The translations under genes and the position numbers were made by a program. Of a stretch of 64,000 nt of DNA, positions 57,082 through 64,000 are shown in pieces. The notes below the pieces were generated by a model. The model had not been told where the DNA came from, made no database searches, and worked only from the letters and a program-made list of their open reading frames with translations. This stretch comes from Maratus speciosus (lineage: Eukaryota > Arthropoda > Arachnida > Araneae > Salticidae), in the NCBI GenBank assembly GCA_963932465.1, contig OZ010786.1:443164619-443228618 (forward strand), in the 5' to 3' direction. The number at the start of each line of letters is the position of its first letter. Position 1 is the first letter of the stretch.

Positions 57082-57960
57082 CCCTAGACCAGGGATGGCG
57101 AACCTTTTCACGTCCACGTGCCAATTTTCTCCAAAAATATATTTTACGTGATCATGACCATTTAATGGATCAAATAGCAATGAATCAAAATTTCTTAAAA
57201 TTTTGTTTTTAGCATTAAAAATGTATGGGCAATATTTGATGTTATACTTTCGAAATTTATTTTAAAAATGTTATTTCTGTTGTCTCATCTCAGATGCCAA
57301 ATAATTTATATCAGCTTTGTACTTATTTTCGACAGAATGCAAGTTTAATTGCACTCACTTGACAAGACGTTTTTAGTTGAATTTTTCATTTATTTCGTAC
57401 GTAGTTATTTTTAAGAAAATGCAAGTTGAATTGGACTCGTTTGACAACATGTTTTTGCTTGAATTTTTCATATTATTTATTTCCGAAAAAATTGTCTCGC
57501 ATATAAAATTCTCAAAATAGCAAGCGCCAGAATCTACAACTTTTAGTGTCTGGAACTGAATTTCAAGTTTTACCACTTGCATTTTTGCTTATAATGCCTT
57601 TTAATCTTTTTTTTTGGCGATAATCTTTCAATTCTCTCTTATTCATAAAATTTTCCGAGCCATTATTGAGCTAGATTGGGACACATTAAGTTATATTTCA
57701 ATTCCTTCAAACTGTATAACAATTACAACCAACCAAACTAATCGAATTCAGGTTACAGAGACAACATCTCGGTTGGCTCTGTTACCTGAGTCTTAGTTAA
57801 GTCTTACTTGAGTCTTAGTTAAATGAGTAGATTAATTAATGTATTTTGTGAAATTCTACTATATTTTGATGTAGAACCTGAATTGATGCCGTGCCAAAAA
57901 TAATCTACAGCGTGCCACTTATGGCACGCGTGCCATAGGTTCACCATCTCTGCCCTAGAC
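57082..57960 (-). mobile_element. hAT-type element with 8-bp target duplication
   Basis: CCCTAGAC at 57082-57089 and 57953-57960 flanks an 863 bp element with tips CAGGGATGGCGAACCT and, inverted, CAGAGATGGTGAACCT. GTGCCA and GGCACG subterminal repeats lie just inside. Perfect 8-bp duplication and these tips define hAT. A transposase C-terminal remnant is present. Confidence 0.93.
57370..57585 (-). pseudogene. hAT transposase C-terminal remnant
   Basis: The minus-strand frame at 57582-57373 contains YFENFICETIFSEINNMKNS followed by KNMLSNESNSTCIFLKITTY. This matches the hAT C-terminal dimerisation segment (typically STYxCExxFSxMNxxKNxxRxxL...LRIxxT/Y). The rest of the transposase, including the DDE core and BED finger, is absent. 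At 69 residues it is a vestige. Related repeats of the last segment occur just downstream, indicating local duplication of the tail. Confidence 0.65.
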
Positions 57961-58138
57961 CTTAGGAAGCTGCCCGTTTTTAATACAAAATAAATAATAA
58001 AAATAGTAGATGATAAAAATCCCTACATTTTAAACCCTAGACCTAAGTATTCTGCCAATTTCTGTGCCTTTCCATGGAAAACTCCCAAAATATCCTGTGC
58101 GCGACCCTTACATAAATACTTATGTGTATTGGCTTATA
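57961..58138 (+). repeat. Local duplication 2: end of copy 1 and start of copy 2
   Basis: ACATTTTAAACCCTAGACCTAAG at about 58024 repeats the hAT target at 57073-57089 and so gives its empty site. CCATGGAAAACTCCCAAAATATCCTG and GCGACCCTTACATAAATAC match 56828-56880. Confidence 0.7.
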
Positions 58139-59704
58139 CAGGGTGTCCAGCGAATAAGACCCTGATTTCAAAATTCAATATCTCAAAAACAAAGACCAAT
58201 AGAATTATGCGGTAAACGGTTTGTTTATTAGCGAAGCTGTAAAAATGTTATAGAGAAGTTTCAAAATTTAGTTGGAAAAACCGTTAACAGATGGCGCTGT
58301 AATCGCAATACTTGTAAACTGTGCTTCGAAGGTCAGAACACTAGCGTGTCATTCCTAGATGGCTCCCTACGTAAGAACGAACATTGGGAAAGTCCACTTT
58401 TTCATTGGGGCGATATGCAGAAGTGGAGACATCTGGTCACAGAATTATTGCATCAGCTTTAATTTTAGAAAATTTCAATTAATAGAATTTTCAATAAAAA
58501 GTTTAGAAATCATTATATAAGAACTTATTAAAATATTTTATTAAATTCAATTTTTAATGCCATATAATTATTTAAATCAAAATGCATACATTGAAAAATA
58601 ATTTTGTACTTTTATTTATTTTTTATATTTTTAAATCACGGCATAATATTTTGGTTTTAGAAAAACACATATATTTTTTTTCTTTGTAAACAAAGTTTTA
58701 GAGACAGAAATTGTGCATTAAATTATTTCTTTTTTAAAAGGAATTGATGATAAGTCATATCATCAACGTCAAAGCAAAGGTATTTTGGATGCTGCATTCC
58801 TTTCCAACATTTCGTATCCTATCGCTAGAAGCTGCACCATGTTTCTGTGCTCAATGATAAAAAAAAATGAAAACGAGTTTTTAAAATTAAAATTATTTTT
58901 TTAAAACTTAATTAAGTTTTAAAAATAGAAAATTTGTATTTTTTCATTCAAACTATTCTCTACAATTAAAAAAAAATGATTTGTGAATCATTATTATAAA
59001 TGCTGAATGTTTTTTAAAAAGGGGGTTTCTTTTAGCTTAATTAAATTTTAAAACCAGAAACTTTGGATTTTTTTTATCCAAACTTTTTTCACAGTTTAAA
59101 TAAATATTAAAAAGTAAAGAGTTCCAGTTTTTGTTTTCAAATCCTCTTCCACTTGGATTCGATTCCACGATCTACCAATTAGGAGAGAAGAAACGTACCA
59201 CAGAGATACTGGTATCCGGACCGAAGCAGCTTATAACAAAATTTGAAACAAATCTCAATTCTGTAACACATGGCTACGTTTCTGCACATTACCCAAATAA
59301 AATATTTTAATAAGTTCTTGTGTAATGAATTCTAAACTTTTTATTGAAAATTCTATTAATTGAAATTCTCTAGAATTGAAGCTGATGCAATAATTCTGTG
59401 ACCAGATGTCTCCACTTCTGCATCACTTCTTCCCAACGAAAAAGTGGTCTTTCCCAAGTTTCGTTCTTCCATAGGAAGCCATCTAGGAATGAAACGCTAA
59501 TGCTCTGGACTTCAAAACACAATTTATAGGCATTGCGATTACAGCGCCATCTATTAGCTGTTTTTGCAACTAATTTTTCAAACTTTAGTATAACATTTTT
59601 ACAGCTTAGCTAATAAATAAACCGTTTACCGCAAAATTCTATTGATCTTTGTTTTCGAGATATTTAATTTTGAAATCAGGGTCTTATTCGCTGGACACCC
59701 TGTA
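58137..59704. mobile_element. TA-flanked element with 400 bp inverted arms
   Basis: TA at 58137-58138 and 59703-59704. Tips are CAGGGTGTCCAGCGAATAAG. Arms at about 58139-58541 and 59297-59702 are inverted copies across essentially their full length (AGGGTCTTATTCGC, AACCGTTTACCGC, GATGGCGCTGTAATCGCAAT, CAGATGTCTCCACTTCTG). The 755 bp core has two GC-richer patches (58745-58855, 59145-59230). Local duplication copy 1 (near 56890) shows the uninterrupted site. Confidence 0.92.
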
Positions 59705-60560
59705 AGTTGTTAAAACATAGACTATACATTAAAAAATAACCTAGATTTTCATATTAGAATGGTTGTTATAATTTGAGGATATAATAACATTATGAACCCC
59801 TTCGGGGCGAGCGTCGTTTACAAAAGTTTTATTTGTTCACCGGTTTTTTAAAACGGAAATTTTTGCCTATTTGAATCGGTAAAATGCTGGGATTAAATAC
59901 GGCAAAATGTACCATATATATTTACTGGTGAAATAAATAAAGGATTCTGCGCACCTTATGCGGCACGTATACCGGTCGCTCGTCCCCAAAGGGTTAAAAC
60001 AGCAGAAAGATGCAGATAAAGTGTCCCTCACGTGACATGGAATGACCCTTATGCAATTATATGTATGCTACTCTGAAACCTTTATGCATTGCGTATTCCT
60101 TTAAAGTGAACAAATAACATATGCCTGTTGTGCCACCTATTTTTGTTACGGACAGAAAAAATAGAAACAAAGCAAACTGTTGATGCATATAAGCATCTTT
60201 AAATTTAATTTATGCTTTTACGGATGACAAGTCATTTTTATTTGACAGGTGTGCTTGATTAGCATTGCATGCATATTTGATGAATGATTCATATTACCTA
60301 TCTGGGGAAAAGTCATAAATCATCAAGATAAATAAAGTGTTCTCACCCAGGTTTCCTTGATTAGTAAGGTTAATTACTCCCACAATATTACAACAGAAAT
60401 CAAAACCACTGCAATTGAAATCAAAACCACTGCAAGTGTAATAGATCCCCCACCGACTTTTTCAAAAATACAAAATATATAAACAAACAACTTAATAATG
60501 CATTACGATAATTGGTTTTGTGGTATTATTGTTATAAAGTACATATTACACCTTCAAATG
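59705..60560 (+). repeat. Local duplication 2, copy 2
   Basis: AACATAGACTATACATTAA, ATAATTTGAGGATATAATAACATTATG, ACGGATGACAAGTCATT, CATGCATATTTG and TACGATAATTGG follow the same order as copy 1. Interrupted by a TTAA MITE at 59797-59993. Confidence 0.75.
59793..59997. mobile_element. TTAA MITE in local duplication copy 2
   Basis: Tips CCCCTTCGGGGCGAGCG and the complement of CCCTTTGGGGACGAGCG. The right TTAA is at 59994-59997; the left has become TGAA (59793-59796). Copy 1 near 56990 reads CATTGTTAAAACAG, the empty site. Same family as 0.6 and 26.1 kb, in the opposite orientation. Confidence 0.88.
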
Positions 60561-61542
60561 AAAAAAAAAGTTTATTTAATTTTCATTAATTTCATTTAAA
60601 ATAAACTTGTGAGCTATTATAATGAGTAATTATCAAGAAACATTGAACACTCTGTTTTAATTCGCCATTAGTAAAATTTTTTAGGTTATTTCGGTTAGCT
60701 GACTTGCCATTATGAGATTTTTTAAAATTGCTATTTGTTTTAAAACTTACCTTAGTTTGTCTGATTAGCCACGTCGCGTCGCCCCGTTAAGTCGTTCTAT
60801 AATGAAAATAAAGCGTGATTTTTTATTTATTTACTGCAACAAACAAAATGCTGCATTCGAATAAAAAAAAGGCAAAATAATATATAAAGAATCGATCCAG
60901 TGGGAAAATTACTCGCGTACAGAGGGTTCCGTACAGTAAATATATTAATTAGTAACTGTAATATTGCAAAAAAAACTATACATCGTAGGATTGGGTATAG
61001 CTGGAAATATTAGAAAAGTATAAATGGATATACCATGGAAGTTCAGAGATATATGAAACCTAAATAGTATCAAACATTGCCATTATGTATAACTTTTAAA
61101 AAATCTTATCCAAATCTGCTTATGATGACTAAAAAATGAATGCATAATGCCACATTGCACGGGCATGTTGGTGAATATATTGTCAATAATTGTGTTTTCT
61201 CTAGTCGATTCTTGCATGAATGGACATAAAGCAAAAGTTATAAATTATTCCAACAGTTCATTTCTAGTTTTGTTTCGAAGTTTAGCTCGCAATATTTAAA
61301 TTTTGACATAATGTTTGTTGACCTATGCTTTTAAATATGACGTTATGTATACATTCAATGGCGATGTTTATTAAGCATTTTAATTATCTATAAAATTCTG
61401 CGTCATAATATACTTTTCATTTTAAAGTCTTCCTAAAAGAAATACCTTGTTTAAACTTGACATTATGCTAAGCGCGCTTCGAAAGAAAAGCAAAGTCGAA
61501 ACGCCGCCATGTCCGTGCAGCGTTTTTCCAGATAGTTTTCAT
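60561..61542. other. Intergenic, nothing recognised
   Basis: AT-rich; a GC-richer patch at about 60765-60800. No gene. Confidence 0.4.
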
Positions 61543-61801
61543 TTAACGTTTAAGGACACAAGTGGCGTATTGAGAGCGGCATTCAATGTAAACCAGTCGA
61601 GAACCTCAAAGTAATTACGTGATTAATTCTAATTAAATTAATTTGTTTCGAACACTTTGACGTTTAATTATTCTATTGGGCATTGAAATATACAAACATG
61701 TCATTAAAAGTTGTTATTTAGGCTTTAAAAGTCGGTGGCACATAGCGTACGCCACCCGTGTCTTTATGTACGTCCAAATCCTCCGTGTCATTAAAGGTTA
61801 A
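61543..61801. mobile_element. TTAA-flanked MITE
   Basis: TTAA at 61543-61546 and 61798-61801 bound 251 bp. Tips are CGTTTAAGGACAC and the complement of CCTTTAATGACAC. A hairpin GTGGCACATAGCGTACGCCAC lies near the right end (about 61735-61755). Confidence 0.7.
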
Positions 61802-63129
61802 CACTTCGGCTAATTACATACATTTTTATTGAAAATCATTATCAACTATCCTTTTGTTCTTTCGACACGATAGGTAACTTGAGCTGCCCTCAACTCCCTT
61901 GCTGAGAATTCGCAAAGTGAAATTTTTGTGTAACGGAAAAATGCAATCTTTTTTTTTTAAACTATGCGACCTACGGTAATCGCTATAGTTTTCCTGTAGT
62001 TTTCTAAATAAACTTCTACTACCCGTAATTTTTTTAAATTTTAAATCAGTAGATTCAGAAATAAATGGGAGGGAATTTTTTGCATTACGTTTTTTGACAA
62101 TATCTCTGAAAACATAATACCTAAAATTAAAATAAATGTACTTTTGATTTTTTACATTTTGTACGGAACTCTGAAAACATTGCATTAAATGTTAAAGAGA
62201 TACTCAGGTTGATATTTTTTAAATTACAATATTTTCTATGTGACATAGGATTTTCAGATAGAATTCGGAATTAAAAATTCGATCGGAATTTCAAACCATC
62301 ATTTCTATTGCATTTTTATACTGTAACATCTTTCTTTCAGGAAGTATGATTTTTCTGTACATTTATCCAAAAATGTGAGATTATTTCCATGGTTTTCCTG
62401 CATACACTTACAACGAATGTACCAAGAGAGAAATAAATTTCTATAGAAAGTTACATTTTTAGTCTGAACTTTATTTCAAATTAAATCGCATAATACGAAT
62501 TGCTAGATGTTAAAGTAATGATATTTCTGTTCATTTTAAAAATTTAAATCTAAGATTTTAGAGGAAAACCTGGGGTCTCTTCACAGCGCAATACTGTGCC
62601 GCAGCGTACCGAATACCACCGATTAAATCACGGGTCTTCATCGAGTGTATTGAAAGAAAGTAGGTGTCCCCCCCCCCCCAAAAAAAAAAAGCAGTATCAT
62701 TAAATCAAGGTTTTTCGAAATATTCAAATTATTACATTTTTTAAATGTAGCATGCATAAAATATACTATTTGCGTAGTAATGAAATGTTGACAAGCAAAA
62801 TTTGAATTTTGTGTATATTATTCAGAATTTAACCATTCTTAGTATAGCATGCTGGACAATCATTTTCGGATAAAGACAGTTATTTCTGAGAAATACCATT
62901 CCTTATTAATCACGTAAGGTTAGAAATAGAGTAAAAATGTTTGAATGATTGATTTTAGTTTTGTGTAAAATGGATAAACAATATTTGAATAAGATTTAAA
63001 ACTTTTGATTTACAATTCGCACAATTCGATAACAGTTTTGCTCACCTACTGCATCTCCTTAAAGATTAAAAAATTACGAGCATATATTTATCTGAATATC
63101 CTAAAAATACGGAGCACAAATCCTTGTTA
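61802..63129. other. Intergenic; one unassigned 119-residue frame
   Basis: A minus-strand frame at 61826-62185 could encode 119 residues, basic and without a recognisable domain. No splice or promoter context supports it. A C-run followed by an A-run lies at about 62667-62690. Confidence 0.4.
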
Positions 63130-63270
63130 CACATAATCTATACTAATATTGCAAAGATGTAAAGTTTGTGTCTTTGTGGGTTTCTTTGTAAGGGGTAACC
63201 TCTGGAACTACAGAACCAATTTCAAAAGTTCCAAAAAAATTCCATTAGTTCCAAAAAAGAAGGAAAAGGC
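63130..63270 (+). repeat. Possible Helentron/DINE-like 5' region, family D
   Basis: ATCTATACTAATATTGCAAAG, then TTTGTGTCTTTGTGGGTTTCTTTGT, then GGGTAACCTCTGGAACTACAGAACCAATTTCAAAAGTT. This order (ATACTAATATT, TTTGT tract, AACTACNGAACCGATTT) resembles the start of widespread arthropod DINE-type elements as I remember them. The 3' end was not identified. A G-run follows at about 63282-63294. Confidence 0.45.
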
Positions 63271-64000
63271 GAAAAAGCTTCCGGGGGGGGGGGGGTGTAC
63301 CTCATAAAAAAAGACTCTTTTCAGAGACCATACATTAGAAGAAATAGTAGACACCAATTTTTTGTGTTTCCAGTCTTTTGTGCTGACTGTCTGAGCATAT
63401 TTTACTGTATGCAATTACATGATTACATTATTAAATTGGTACTTACATTACCTGCTTTATATTAACATTCAAATAGAAGGTAGTAACATCATTACATTTT
63501 AATAATATGTATATTATCAAGATACAGGGTTTTGGTGGGAAAAAGCTACAATACTTAATGACATATTGACGTCAATTTTTGTTATATGAATACTACGTTT
63601 AGACCAATAGTAAAATACACTTAGGAAAATTTAATAAGTGAATAACCTACATAAGATATTCACATATCTTCTGAAAATAAACTGCTTATTAATGCGAGTT
63701 TGAAGCTCATTGAAATAAATAGTATACACAATACACATGTACAATATAGTAATAGAATAAAACTTTTCTTTAAAGGGGAATGAAAGGTCAATTCAAGAGC
63801 TACCGATGCATTAATTCCATTCATATAAAAATACTAAACGAAATTACATTAAAATAACAGATAGCAAAACGCTGCCAAATTAGTAATAACAGAGTCGGAG
63901 CCGGTGAACTAAGAAATCAAGAAAGGGAGGGAGAGGGGACATCGAGCTGTTTTTTGATTTAACATGTTGTATTTTTTATTTCATTTCACATACCTTATCA
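63271..64000. other. Intergenic, nothing recognised
   Basis: AT-rich sequence to the end of the window, with no supported gene or repeat. Confidence 0.4.

Noticed and set aside
61826..62185. 119-residue minus-strand frame
   Set aside because: No recognisable motif, basic low-complexity composition, no conserved partner in the window.

Overview
This window looks like non-genic, repeat-packed chromosomal DNA from an arthropod. The sequence is very AT-rich, has long poly-A/T runs, many (TA)n and short G or C tracts, and no bacterial-type gene packing. The mixture of elements (Ty1/copia LTR retrotransposon, Penelope-like, Tigger/pogo, mariner, Tc3-like, hAT, piggyBac-type MITEs, Helentron/DINE-like elements and tRNA-derived SINEs) fits an arthropod. 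A chelicerate such as a spider is my best guess, but that is inference. I found no convincing host protein-coding gene, tRNA or rRNA gene. The only long intact reading frame belongs to the copia element.

Layout. 0.6-7.1 kb: seven short elements bounded by TTAA, a palindromic fold-back element and one Helentron-like element (family C). 7.9-9.5 kb: decayed Penelope-like fragment and SINEs. 10-12.1 kb: two inverted-repeat elements, one with an unusual GTGTT/AACAC composition. 12.5-13.5 kb: Helentron-like family A. 14.5-17.6 kb: hAT end and a TTAA-bounded 2.7 kb element carrying a fresh SINE. 18.8-46.1 kb: an old, dispersed tandem unit (five copies) that has been split by insertions. Within it lie a Penelope RT fragment (23.3-23.8 kb), a Tigger element (25.8-31.5 kb) that contains an almost pristine copia element (26.74-31.21 kb), and a nest about 9.7 kb long (31.6-41.3 kb) in which a TTAA MITE holds a Helentron-like element, which holds a second Tigger, which itself holds a mariner and two more Helentron-like elements. 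42-45.1 kb: a diverged family A copy and a Tc3-like transposon. 46.1-51.5 kb: MITEs, a piggyBac-like element with a SINE, a family C copy and an element with ACAT target repeats. 53.2-60.6 kb: family C, two elements with very long inverted repeats, a hAT element with a perfect 8-bp target duplication, and a second local tandem duplication. 61.5-63.4 kb: another TTAA MITE and a fourth Helentron-like start.

How it fits together. Many insertions can be verified inside the window because a related copy of the target (a tandem monomer or a duplicated unit) serves as the empty site. These comparisons confirm TTAA for the piggyBac-type MITEs and TA for the Tigger and long-inverted-repeat elements. 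The order of events can be read from the nesting. The strongest unusual signal is that several otherwise different non-autonomous families (A, A2, B, C and probably D) share one plan: a terminal palindrome, a microsatellite, a common block of about 40 bp, then minisatellite-like monomers of about 170 or 330 bp.
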